Source of the DNA: JAPOXR01 sp965221935
GTDB taxonomy: Bacteria; Pseudomonadota; Alphaproteobacteria; Rhodobacterales; Rhodobacteraceae
Reading direction: 5' to 3'
Assembly (NCBI GenBank): GCA_965221935.1
Contig: CBDCSZ010000042.1
Location: 1-64,000 of the forward strand
Length of the DNA: 64,000 bases
Part shown: positions 28,112 to 35,962 of the stretch, one piece after another
Layout of the letters: each line of letters starts with the position of its first letter
Position numbering within the stretch: position 1 is the stretch's first letter
Notes under the pieces: model-generated
Database searches by the model: none
Seen by the model: only the letters and a program-made list of their open reading frames with translations
Told to the model about the DNA's origin: nothing
Made by a program: the position numbers and the translations under genes

Positions 28112-28235
28112 TTCTTATTCCTTGAATGTGGGAAGCTGCCGGCTCATGGGCCAGCATTTCCGGCAAAAACTGTGTTCGGTTGTCAGCGCGGCGGCGGTTG
28201 ATTGGCGGACTTTATCCCGGTTGAGACAAACCTCA

Positions 28236-28739
28236 TCAAAGAGCCTCGCCGTCAAAATAGTCCAGGCTGTCCTCGCGCCGGCCGATGAAACGGAGATGGG
28301 CCTTGAAAAAATCCGGTCCCGGCCGCACGGCCACCGCAGCGAATTTATCGCTGTCAGGATATTCAATGACATCCGGGTCATTCTTGGTCGAGATGGCAAG
28401 ATATTCCAGCGGAGCATCGCCTGTGTTGACGAGCTGATGGGCCTTGTCGGGACCGCCTTTCGGAGCGCCGCAGATGTCACCGGCCGAGACTGGATACTCG
28501 CTGCCGCCAAAACGATACGTGCCCTCGCCCGAGAGAATGAAAAACATTTCATCGTTTCCGAGATGGTTGTGCAGCGGAAACGCCCGCCTGCCCGGCTGGA
28601 CAACGATGTGCAAACAGCCAAGCCCGTCCAATGCAAGCTCCTGGCCAATTCGTCTGCAGCGGGCTCCGAACCGCTCTGACCCCTTTGGGGTCGTGTCCAT
28701 CTCAAACGTTTCGGAAGTCTTGACAACAGGCTTCGCCAT
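28236..28739 (-). CDS. Cupin-domain protein inserted between sufB and sufC
   Basis: The product is 167 residues from the ATG at 28739 (MAKPVVKTSETF). Cupin motif 1 is visible as HNHLGNDEMFFILSGEGTYRFGG, with two His and one Glu as likely metal ligands. Motif 2 is weaker (GPDKAHQLVNTGDAPLEYLAIS), with one His. A long N-terminal strand region and a C-terminal tail (HLRFIGRREDSLDYFDGEAL) complete it. Such small cupins bind metal and often a small ligand; no substrate can be named. Its place in the suf operon, 34 bp after sufB, suggests a link to iron or sulfur handling. Confidence 0.85.
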   Translation of the reverse strand: MAKPVVKTSETFEMDTTPKGSERFGARCRRIGQELALDGLGCLHIVVQPGRRAFPLHNHLGNDEMFFILSGEGTYRFGGSEYPVSAGDICGAPKGGPDKAHQLVNTGDAPLEYLAISTKNDPDVIEYPDSDKFAAVAVRPGPDFFKAHLRFIGRREDSLDYFDGEAL

Positions 28740-28773
28740 TCTTGTATCCTCTGCTGGGGCCGGCCGCCGACGC

Positions 28774-30297
28774 TCAGCCGACCGAACCTTCCAGGGAAAT
28801 CGCAACGAGCTGCTGTGCTTCCATTGCAAACTCCATTGGCAAGGCCTGCAGGACTTCACGGCAGAAGCCGTTGACGACCAGAGCCACGGCCTCCTCTTCA
28901 TCCAGTCCGCGCTGGCGGCAATAAAAGAGCTGGTCCTCGTCGACCTTCGAAGTTGTCGCTTCATGCTCAATGCGGGACGAGTTGTTGCGAAGCTCAATGT
29001 AAGGCACGGTGTGGGCGCCGCATCTGTCGCCGATCAGCAGACTGTCGCATTGGGTGTGGTTCCTGCAGTTTTTCGCTTTCGGGTGGACCGAAACCAGTCC
29101 TCTATAGGTGTTTTGCGCCACGCCTGCCGAGATTCCCTTGGACACAATCCGGGAGCGCGAGTTTTGGCCGAGATGAACCATTTTCGTGCCCGTGTCCGCC
29201 TGCTGGCAGTTGTTGGTGATTGCGATGGAAAAGAATTCGCCGTGGCTTTCCTTTCCCCGGAGAATGCAGGACGGGTATTTCCATGTGACCGCGGATCCGG
29301 TTTCAACCTGCGTCCACATGACCCGCGACCTGTCACCCCTGCAGTCTGCGCGCTTGGTCACGAAATTGTAGATGCCGCCCTTCCCGTTCTCATCGCCCGG
29401 GTACCAGTTTTGCACTGTTGAGTATTTGATCTCCGCGTCTTCCAAAGCGACAAGCTCAACAACCGCCGCGTGCAGCTGAGCGGTGTCCTGCTGCGGCGCG
29501 GTGCAGCCCTCAAGGTAACTGACATAGGAGCCCTTATCGGCGATGATCAGCGTGCGTTCGAACTGGCCGGTGTCCTTTGCGTTGATGCGGAAATATGTTG
29601 ACAGTTCCATCGGGCACCGCACCCCTGGCGGGACATAGACAAACGATCCGTCTGTAAACACCGCCGCATTCAAAGTGGCAAAGTAATTGTCAGTGATTGG
29701 AACGACGGATCCCAAATACTTCCTGACGAGTTCCGGATGTTCTCTGACCGCTTCAGAGATTGAGCAGAAAATGACACCCGCCTGACGGAGTTCCGCCTGA
29801 AACGTTGTGCCGACAGAGACCGAATCAAACACCGCGTCCACAGCGACGCGGCGGGTGTCCGCCGGTGCCTTGCCGGCGCCTTCAACGCCAGCGAGGGTCA
29901 TTTGCTCGCGGAGCGGAATGCCAAGTTTTTCATAGGTCTCGAGCAGTTTTGGATCGACTTCATCAAGCGACCTTGGACGCTGTTCCATGCTTTTCGGCTT
30001 GGCGTAGTAGTATTGGTCCTGGTAATCGATCGACGGATAGTCGACCATCGCCCAGGTCGGTTCTTCCATTCCGAGCCAGCGCCCGTAGGCGGCGCAGCGC
30101 CAGTCTGTCAGCCAATCCGGTTCTTCGTTCTTGGCTGAAATCAGACGGACAATATCTTCGTTCAACCCTTTGGGGGCAAACTCCATCTCTATATCGGTTT
30201 TCCAGCCATGACGGTATTTCCCGCTCATGGCGGCCACAGTCTGTATGGTTTCTCGATCGACGCCGTCGCGTGTCGAAAGGCTTTCCATCTGGGTCAA
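28774..30297 (-). CDS. sufB: Fe-S cluster scaffold protein SufB
   Basis: The product is 507 residues. Family blocks are YRHGWKTDIEMEFAPKGLNE, FDSVSVGTTFQAELRQAGVIFC, VYVPPGVRCPMELSTYFRIN, SYLEGCTAPQQDTAQLHAAVVE, YSTVQNWYPGDENGKGGIYN, CRNHTQCDSLLIGDRCGAHTVPYIE and EHEATTSKVDEDQLFYCRQRG. The conserved late Cys (FYCRQRG, NGFCREV) and Glu/His residues proposed for cluster assembly are kept. It follows the cysteine desulfurase by 10 bp. With SufC and SufD it forms the scaffold that receives sulfur from SufS. Confidence 0.97.
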   Translation of the reverse strand: MTQMESLSTRDGVDRETIQTVAAMSGKYRHGWKTDIEMEFAPKGLNEDIVRLISAKNEEPDWLTDWRCAAYGRWLGMEEPTWAMVDYPSIDYQDQYYYAKPKSMEQRPRSLDEVDPKLLETYEKLGIPLREQMTLAGVEGAGKAPADTRRVAVDAVFDSVSVGTTFQAELRQAGVIFCSISEAVREHPELVRKYLGSVVPITDNYFATLNAAVFTDGSFVYVPPGVRCPMELSTYFRINAKDTGQFERTLIIADKGSYVSYLEGCTAPQQDTAQLHAAVVELVALEDAEIKYSTVQNWYPGDENGKGGIYNFVTKRADCRGDRSRVMWTQVETGSAVTWKYPSCILRGKESHGEFFSIAITNNCQQADTGTKMVHLGQNSRSRIVSKGISAGVAQNTYRGLVSVHPKAKNCRNHTQCDSLLIGDRCGAHTVPYIELRNNSSRIEHEATTSKVDEDQLFYCRQRGLDEEEAVALVVNGFCREVLQALPMEFAMEAQQLVAISLEGSVG

Positions 30298-30307
30298 TTT
30301 CAGTTTC

Positions 30308-31384
30308 CTACGCCGCCTGCGCGGTCGGTGTCCGCGTCATGGATCTGGCCCGACCGAGCGTCTTCCGGCGCAGATTTGACCAGACACGCGCAAATCGGGT
30401 CAAATCGTCCGCCGACGTCGACGGGCCGATTGACACGCGGATCGCTGACTCTGCCAGATCCCTGTCCGCCCCCAAAGCTTTTAGCGTCCTGCTCGGTTTG
30501 ACCTTCCCGGATGAGCAGGCGGAACCCGCCGACACCGCAAACCCGGCAAGGTCCAGCTGCATGACCTGTGTTTCCGCCTTCCATCCTGAAACGGCAAAGC
30601 ACGAGGTGTTCGGAAGCCTGGGCAGCTGTTTCGAAAACAACAGCAAATCAGGCGAAACCTCCTGCAGCATGTCTTCGAGACAGTCGCGCATGGATCTGGC
30701 CTGGTCCCACATGCCGGCGGCAATGTCGTGTGCGGCCTCTTTTGCCGCGGCGCCGAACCCGGAGATTCCAGGCAGGTTTTCAGTTCCCGAGCGCCGGCCG
30801 AACTCCTGTCCGCCGCCCTTGTGAAGCGCATCCAGCTCAACGCCCTTTTGCAGCACAACCGCGCCGACGCCCTTCGGTCCACCCATTTTGTGGGCGGACA
30901 AAATTGTGACATCGGCGTGTGCGATCCTGTCAGCGACAGGAATCTTTCCGATTGCCTGCACGGCATCCGTCACCCGAATCCCCGCCGGAAGCGACTGCAG
31001 CAGACCGGTTTCGCCATTGGCCAGCTGCAGCGCGCTCTGCGCCGGATCGGTGACTTCAACCCTGCCGCTGCTGTCGACATTGAGAACCGGGTCCGTCCAC
31101 GCCAGCACGGCGTCGTGTTCAAGTTCCGCCGAACGCAGGCGTGTCCCCGAGAGCGCCATGGCTGCGGCCTCGGTGGCGCCGGAGGTGAAAATCACCTGAT
31201 CGGGTTCAACGCCGCACAGCGATGCCACGTGAGCACGCGCGGTTTCCACCGCCGACCGTGCGGCGCGTCCTTCCGCATGCACAGACGATGGATTTCCGAC
31301 CAATTCGGCAGCCGCGGCCATCGCCGCTTTGGCCGATGGCCGAATCGGAGCGGTGGCATTCCAGTCGAGATAGACCCGCCGCAT
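30308..31384 (-). CDS. Class V aminotransferase, IscS/NifS-type cysteine desulfurase
   Basis: The product is 358 residues from the ATG at 31384 (MRRVYLDWNATAPIRPSA). NifS/IscS-type landmarks are GNPSSVHAEGRAAR, IFTSGATEAAAMAL, the PLP Lys in TILSAHKMGGPKGVGAVV, GGGQEFGRRSGTEN and the active-site Cys loop SAGSACSSGKVKPS. This is a group I enzyme, so the operon encodes two different desulfurases (this and SufS). The short N-terminus and somewhat low conservation suggest a dedicated Suf-linked paralogue. The start abuts the rrf2 stop. Confidence 0.9.
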   Translation of the reverse strand: MRRVYLDWNATAPIRPSAKAAMAAAAELVGNPSSVHAEGRAARSAVETARAHVASLCGVEPDQVIFTSGATEAAAMALSGTRLRSAELEHDAVLAWTDPVLNVDSSGRVEVTDPAQSALQLANGETGLLQSLPAGIRVTDAVQAIGKIPVADRIAHADVTILSAHKMGGPKGVGAVVLQKGVELDALHKGGGQEFGRRSGTENLPGISGFGAAAKEAAHDIAAGMWDQARSMRDCLEDMLQEVSPDLLLFSKQLPRLPNTSCFAVSGWKAETQVMQLDLAGFAVSAGSACSSGKVKPSRTLKALGADRDLAESAIRVSIGPSTSADDLTRFARVWSNLRRKTLGRARSMTRTPTAQAA

Positions 31385-31386
31385 CG

Positions 31387-31845
31387 TCACTCGTCGACAA
31401 GATGCAATAGATTTGGCACGGCAGGGCACGGCGCCAGTTGATTCTGCACGATGTCGGCCAAACAGATTTGGTGCAGAAACACATAGACCTGCGCTGCAAG
31501 CCCTTCCCACAGACGATTGGTCAAAGACTGCGCCTTGGTCCCCGACAATCCGCCGCCGGAGGCGTTTCTGACAACAGTCACATCAATGCCTTCATCGACA
31601 GCCTGCAGGATCTCTGCGACTTTGAGTTGATTGGGCGGCAATTTGAGCCGATATCCCCCGGTCGGACCGCGAACCGACTCCACCAGCCCGGCGCGTCTGA
31701 GTTTCACAAAGAGCTGTTCAAGGTATGTGACCGAAATGCTCTGGCGCTTTGCAATCATGGCCAGCGAAACAGCCGAATTGTCATCGGCCATTGCCAGGTC
31801 CGCAAGGGCAACCATTGCATAACGGCCTTTTGTGCTGAGTTTCAT
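31387..31845 (-). CDS. Rrf2/IscR-family regulator lacking the usual cluster cysteines
   Basis: The product is 152 residues from the ATG at 31845 (MKLSTKGRYAMVALADLA). The winged helix-turn-helix is typical (VSLAMIAKRQSISVTYLEQLFVKLRRAGLVESVRGPTGGYRL). In IscR three Cys in the C-rich loop plus a His hold a [2Fe-2S] cluster; here the loop reads RNASGGGLSGTKAQSLTNRLW with none. Two Cys occur later (HQICLAD, APCPAV). It heads the suf operon and very likely controls it, but sensing must differ from classical IscR. The frame is open upstream to 31920 without support. Confidence 0.92.
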   Translation of the reverse strand: MKLSTKGRYAMVALADLAMADDNSAVSLAMIAKRQSISVTYLEQLFVKLRRAGLVESVRGPTGGYRLKLPPNQLKVAEILQAVDEGIDVTVVRNASGGGLSGTKAQSLTNRLWEGLAAQVYVFLHQICLADIVQNQLAPCPAVPNLLHLVDE

Positions 31846-32000
31846 TGGCTCCGCCCTTGCGTTGACGCAGCACATACCCTTCAATAAAGCTTCGGCTCTT
31901 GAAACAGTATAGCGCCACAATTTAGAATCATTCTAAAAGATCGTTGAAGACCGGTCAAGGCGGACCGGCAGAGTCAACCGCACAGTCGAGGCCAAAACAA

Positions 32001-32663
32001 ATGCCCGAAGTCATTTTTTCTGGTCCTGAAGGCCGGCTGGAAGGCCGTTATCATCCTCAGGCGAAGTTTGACGCGCCGATTGCTCTCATTCTGCATCCGC
32101 ATCCGACCTATGGCGGCACGATGAACAATAAGGTGGTCTACAATCTCTACTACTGTTTCCACCGGATGGGTTTTGCTGTGCTTCGGTTCAATTTTCGCGG
32201 GGTCGGGAGAAGTCAGGGCAGGCCGGAAGCCCATGATGACGGGGTTGGCGAACTGGCCGACTCGGCGGCGGCGCTCGATTTCCTGCAGTCGCACAATCCG
32301 AATTCCAAGCAATGCTGGGTGGCCGGATTCTCGTTTGGCGCGTGGATCGGGATGCAGCTGTTGATGCGGCGGCCGGAAATCAAAGGATTTGTCGCTGTCG
32401 CACCGCCGGCAAATCAGTTCGATTTCACGTTTCTGGCCCCTTGCCCGTCCTCCGGCATCATCATCAACGGGTTGGATGACGAGATCGTGCCGCCGGACAA
32501 AGTCCAGCAGCTGGTGACAAAACTCCAAAGCCAAAAGGGAATTGAAGTTGCCCACCATCCGGTTGAATCAACTGGACATTTCTTCAACGGCGGCGGCATG
32601 GATGTGCTGCAGAAGACGGTTGTCTCCTACGTATCGGCAAGACTGGCGGGCGACACGCGGTAA
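32001..32663 (+). CDS. Alpha/beta hydrolase (COG2945-like)
   Basis: The product is 220 residues from the ATG at 32001 (MPEVIFSGPEGRLEGRYH). The oxyanion region is ALILHPHPTYGGTMNN, followed by FNFRGVGRSQG. The nucleophile elbow is GFSFG (Ser), with the acid in NGLDDEIVPP and the catalytic His in ESTGHFFNGG. The group is widespread in proteobacteria and probably hydrolyses esters or peptides of unknown identity. Its 3' end overlaps the convergent COQ10-like gene by 37 bp. Confidence 0.87.
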   Translation: MPEVIFSGPEGRLEGRYHPQAKFDAPIALILHPHPTYGGTMNNKVVYNLYYCFHRMGFAVLRFNFRGVGRSQGRPEAHDDGVGELADSAAALDFLQSHNPNSKQCWVAGFSFGAWIGMQLLMRRPEIKGFVAVAPPANQFDFTFLAPCPSSGIIINGLDDEIVPPDKVQQLVTKLQSQKGIEVAHHPVESTGHFFNGGGMDVLQKTVVSYVSARLAGDTR

Positions 32664-33121
32664 CCCCGCTCAGAGTTTCCGAAGATCTCGTCAGCGCGTT
32701 TTTTGAACGCGTCAACGATCGTATCCATTGCCCGCCCGAAAAACAGCCCGGCGGCCTTCTCCAGTATGCCCGATCTGAATTCATATTCGACTTCGAATTC
32801 AACCAGACACGCACCGTCAGGCTGGGCATGGAATCTCCACACACAGTTCATGTTTTTCAACGGTCCGTCGATATAAGAGACCGCGATTGAAGACCGGTTG
32901 TCGGCAAGCACAGCCCTGGTGCGAATGGTTTCCCGAAACGCCTTGAAGGACACCACAAGGTCAGCGATTACGACTTCGCTTTCTGTGGCCTGCGTTATCG
33001 ACAATGTTCGCACCGCGTCGCACCATGGGATGAAGCTGGGATATGCGCCAATGTCGGCGACAAGGCCAAACATCGTATCGGCGTCATAGGGCATTCTCCG
33101 GATCTGACGGTGTTGGCGCAT
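32627..33121 (-). CDS. COQ10/RatA-family START-like protein
   Basis: The product is 164 residues. Family features are the start MRQHRQIRRMPYDADTMFGLVADI, the conserved YPSFIPWCDAVRT, a beta-rich core and the terminal helix AAGLFFGRAMDTIVDAFKKRADEIFG. In alphaproteobacteria this gene usually sits next to lipA, as here, and is thought to help ubiquinone function (COQ10) rather than act as the RatA ribosome toxin. The C-terminal 12 residues overlap the hydrolase gene on the other strand. Confidence 0.88.
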   Translation of the reverse strand: MRQHRQIRRMPYDADTMFGLVADIGAYPSFIPWCDAVRTLSITQATESEVVIADLVVSFKAFRETIRTRAVLADNRSSIAVSYIDGPLKNMNCVWRFHAQPDGACLVEFEVEYEFRSGILEKAAGLFFGRAMDTIVDAFKKRADEIFGNSERGYRVSPASLADT

Positions 33122-33207
33122 ATCTTTGAAGGAAGATTATGTCCGCAACAGCATGCTGAACTTCGCTTCTCGAACCGGCCGAAGGGGCTGCGTCCCCGTG
33201 ACCGGGA

Positions 33208-34146
33208 TCAATAGCCCGCAGCAGCGTTCTGCCGCGCTTCCCTCAGGCGCAGGAAGTCTTCGTCAGCGTGATAGCTCGATCTCGTGAGAGGTGAAGCTGA
33301 GACTGTCAGAAAACCTTTGCCAACAGCAAGTTGCCGAAGAGATTCAAACTCTTCCGGCGGCACAAAACGAACAACCCGATGGTGCTTGACCGTAGGCTGA
33401 AGATATTGACCAATGGTCAGGAAATCGACATCGGCGGTCCGGAGATCGTCCATGACCTGCAGCACCGCGGCGCGGTCCTCGCCAAGTCCGACCATAATTC
33501 CCGATTTTGTGAACTGTGCCGGATCGATTTCCTTGACGCGCTGCAGGAGCCTGAGTGAAGCGAAATAGCGGGCGCCGGGCCTGACTTCCGGGTAGAGGCC
33601 GGGCACTGTTTCGAGATTGTGGTTGAATACATCCGGCCCCGCCTCCACGACTGACTGCACCGCCGACGGCGGACAGCGGAGAAAATCGGGAGTGAGAATC
33701 TCAATTGTCGTTTGACTGGATTTGCGGCGGATTGAACGGATGGTTCGCACGAATTGCTCGGCGCCGCCATCGGCGAGGTCATCGCGGTCGACACTGGTCA
33801 CGACCACGTGCCGCAGTCCGAGCCGGGCGACAGCGTCCGCCACCCGCGAAGGCTCAAAAATATCGACCGCCTCCGGTTTGCCGGTGGCCACGTTGCAAAA
33901 GGCGCACCCGCGTGTGCAGATGTCGCCGAGAATCATGAATGTCGCGTGCCCCTGGCTCCAGCATTCGCCCACATTTGGGCAGGCGGCTTCTTCGCAAACT
34001 GTGTTCAGCCGATTTGCCCGGACAATGTCCCGGGTGCGAATGTAACCTTCTGAGACCGGTGCCCTGACCCGGATCCAAGGCGGTTTGTTGCTGACTTTCG
34101 CCGCCGGCCGATGGGCTTTTTCAGGATGACGCAACTTGTTTTCCAT
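33208..34146 (-). CDS. lipA: Lipoyl synthase
   Basis: LipA is a radical SAM enzyme that inserts two sulfurs into octanoyl groups on lipoyl domains. The product is 312 residues from the ATG at 34146. The auxiliary cluster Cys are in VCEEAACPNVGECW, the radical SAM CX3CX2C is in GDICTRGCAFCNV, and the C-terminal Ser ligand lies in SASPLTRSSYHA. HNLETVPGLYPEVRPGARY is a strong family block. It forms a likely unit with the COQ10-like gene, 86 bp apart. An IS inserted about 100 bp upstream of its start (see 34248-35885) may have separated it from its promoter. Confidence 0.96.
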   Translation of the reverse strand: MENKLRHPEKAHRPAAKVSNKPPWIRVRAPVSEGYIRTRDIVRANRLNTVCEEAACPNVGECWSQGHATFMILGDICTRGCAFCNVATGKPEAVDIFEPSRVADAVARLGLRHVVVTSVDRDDLADGGAEQFVRTIRSIRRKSSQTTIEILTPDFLRCPPSAVQSVVEAGPDVFNHNLETVPGLYPEVRPGARYFASLRLLQRVKEIDPAQFTKSGIMVGLGEDRAAVLQVMDDLRTADVDFLTIGQYLQPTVKHHRVVRFVPPEEFESLRQLAVGKGFLTVSASPLTRSSYHADEDFLRLREARQNAAAGY

Positions 34147-34239
34147 CGAATTCAGCAGTGTTTTGCCGTGCAGGCCACAGATTCCGCTATCTGTGTGCGA
34201 TCCTATCACATAGCAAAACTGTGTTCACCACCCATAGGC

Positions 34240-34247
34240 GCATTTCC
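34240..34247. repeat. Target-site duplication, left copy (GCGCATTT)
   Basis: Identical to 35886-35893 and immediately outside the IS end. Confidence 0.85.
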
Positions 34248-35885
34248 AGTAGTTCTAATTATGCGTTCACATCGGTTTTTTCTTCACTTTCGGCTGCGTT
34301 TCCGGGCGGATTTCTGCTGTGTTTCGGCGGAATGGGCGGGCCGCCGGTTCCGGCTGCGGAGGCTGTTCCGGCAGCTCGCCGGTGATGATTGTCCGCATCA
34401 CGGCGTCCCAGTCGTCGTGCACGACGTAGACGGTCAGGAACTTTAGGTTGTCAAGAAGCCGGCAGCGGGCGGCGAGCTTTGCCCGGGCCTCCCGCCAGCT
34501 TTCGCAGACCAGGTCGCAGGCGCTCTGCATCAGGAACGCGATCAGGTTGAAGGTCGCCAGCAGGCTGGACAGGGTTTCTTTGCCGTGCCCGAAGTTGTGC
34601 TCGAGATGGTATCCGTCCTTGAGAGCCTTGAAGGCGTTGTTCTCCACTTTCCACCGGGACCGGGCGCAGTCGGCCAGTTCGGCGACGCTGTCCGGGCCGA
34701 CCGGGAGGTCGGTGGCGAAGCTGTTGCGGCAGAGCTGCTGTCCGGACGGCGATGTGATGGTGACTTCGAACCAGTTGACTTCCAGCGCGTCCTTTCCGCC
34801 GCGGATCGGCAGACCGTTCATCCAGCGGCAGCGCAGCCGGCGCTTGTTCTTTTTCCGGCCCTCGGTCCGGGTCAGACAGCCGGTCTCAACCCCTTGAATA
34901 TACTCGTAAAGCGTTGTGTGCGAGCTCGGCTTGCAGGTCAGGATGAAGCTTCCGCCGGCGGCCAGCACGGCCTCGCAGAACGGCTGGCGGCAGTAGAGGT
35001 CGTCGCCGAGATAAACCGGTCTCAGCCGGGCCAGGCCGGATCCGGTCCGCCGCAGCCAGCGCTTGGCGGCGCTGGTCTCGCAGTCCTGTTTCCCGGCCCC
35101 GTCCTGCGGGCGGATGAACTCCGGCGGCAGCGGCAGGAGGCGCGAGGTTCCCGGGGCGACGATGCCGGCGCCGGGCACGGCGTGGAAGTTCTGTGTCCGC
35201 CCGCCCGCCAGTTTCCGCTGCGAGCAGTTCCGGCAGCCGATGCTGCAGGAGGTGAAACACTCGGTGCCGTCAAGGGCGATCAGCAGCCGCCCGTCAAGCC
35301 GGCGCAGCCGGTCAAGGGCGCCCTGGCGGTCCAGTCGGTCGACGATCCGGGTGAAGATGGAATCGAAGCGCTCCGGCGGCGCGCCGTCGAGCACGCTGCG
35401 GATGTGGTTGTCGGTCGGCAGCCGGTCAATGCCGAACAGGGTCCGGGCGTTGGACCGGCCCTGGCGGGACTGGAGCTGCGCCTGCGCCGCCAGGAAGGAC
35501 GGGCACTGCAGGAAGAAGACGGCGAAGGCCGCCATTCCGATGTCGGCCATCTCCAGGCGGGCGTTGGCGCCGGTCCTGCGGTCCGGGGCGGACGCGCAGA
35601 GTTCGCGCATGTCGGCGATGTATCCGGCCAGCGGGGACATGGCGCCGCATTATGCACATATCAAAAATTTGTACAAATGTAAGCAAAAACAACAACTTAA
35701 AGGTCTTCTCCGCGCCTTTTCCCTCAGGAGCCGGCGGCCGGAGCGGCGTCAGCGGCCGGTGATTCGCCCGCCGCCGGGGCGCCGCCGGCGCGCAGCCGCC
35801 CGCAGTGAAAAAAATCTCACCGGGGCAAAAAACCGTTGTGATACAACACGTTAAAAACTCAAAAATCCAAAATTAGAATTACTGG
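34248..35885 (-). mobile_element. 1638-bp insertion sequence with perfect 8-bp target duplication
   Basis: Terminal inverted repeats of about 18 bp, CCAGTAGTTCTAATTATG on the left and the complement of the right end CCAGTAATTCTAATTTTG, match at 16 of 18 positions. The element is flanked by GCGCATTT on both sides (34240-34247 and 35886-35893). It carries one transposase gene, whose stop lies 19 bp from the left end. The insertion lies between lipA and icd. Confidence 0.9.
34267..35640 (-). CDS. DDE transposase (IS4-like/ISNCY-like)
   Basis: The product is 457 residues and intact. The first catalytic Asp is in LLIALDGTECFTSCSI, the second in VYLGDDLYCRQPFCEAV, and the Glu in CARSRWKVENNAFKALKDGYHLEHNFGHG, giving the spacing of an IS4-type RNase-H fold. 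A Cys cluster (CFTSCSIGCRNCSQRK) follows the first Asp and may bind metal. The C-terminal tail is Pro- and Lys-rich. With perfect target duplications and an open frame it could be active. Confidence 0.85.
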   Translation of the reverse strand: MSPLAGYIADMRELCASAPDRRTGANARLEMADIGMAAFAVFFLQCPSFLAAQAQLQSRQGRSNARTLFGIDRLPTDNHIRSVLDGAPPERFDSIFTRIVDRLDRQGALDRLRRLDGRLLIALDGTECFTSCSIGCRNCSQRKLAGGRTQNFHAVPGAGIVAPGTSRLLPLPPEFIRPQDGAGKQDCETSAAKRWLRRTGSGLARLRPVYLGDDLYCRQPFCEAVLAAGGSFILTCKPSSHTTLYEYIQGVETGCLTRTEGRKKNKRRLRCRWMNGLPIRGGKDALEVNWFEVTITSPSGQQLCRNSFATDLPVGPDSVAELADCARSRWKVENNAFKALKDGYHLEHNFGHGKETLSSLLATFNLIAFLMQSACDLVCESWREARAKLAARCRLLDNLKFLTVYVVHDDWDAVMRTIITGELPEQPPQPEPAARPFRRNTAEIRPETQPKVKKKPM

Positions 35886-35893
35886 GCGCATTT
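35886..35893. repeat. Target-site duplication, right copy (GCGCATTT)
   Basis: Identical to 34240-34247 and immediately outside the IS end. Confidence 0.85.
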
Positions 35894-35962
35894 CACCTGC
35901 CGCGTTCAATTTCACGCAAGCCGGCATTATAGTCGCCGCCGACCACGAGCGGAGCGGAAGTC

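Noticed and set aside
34585..35682. A 365-codon open frame antisense to the transposase at 34267-35640
   Set aside because: The sense frame carries complete DDE motifs and sits inside exact IS ends. The antisense product is Gly/Arg/Ala-rich without family features.
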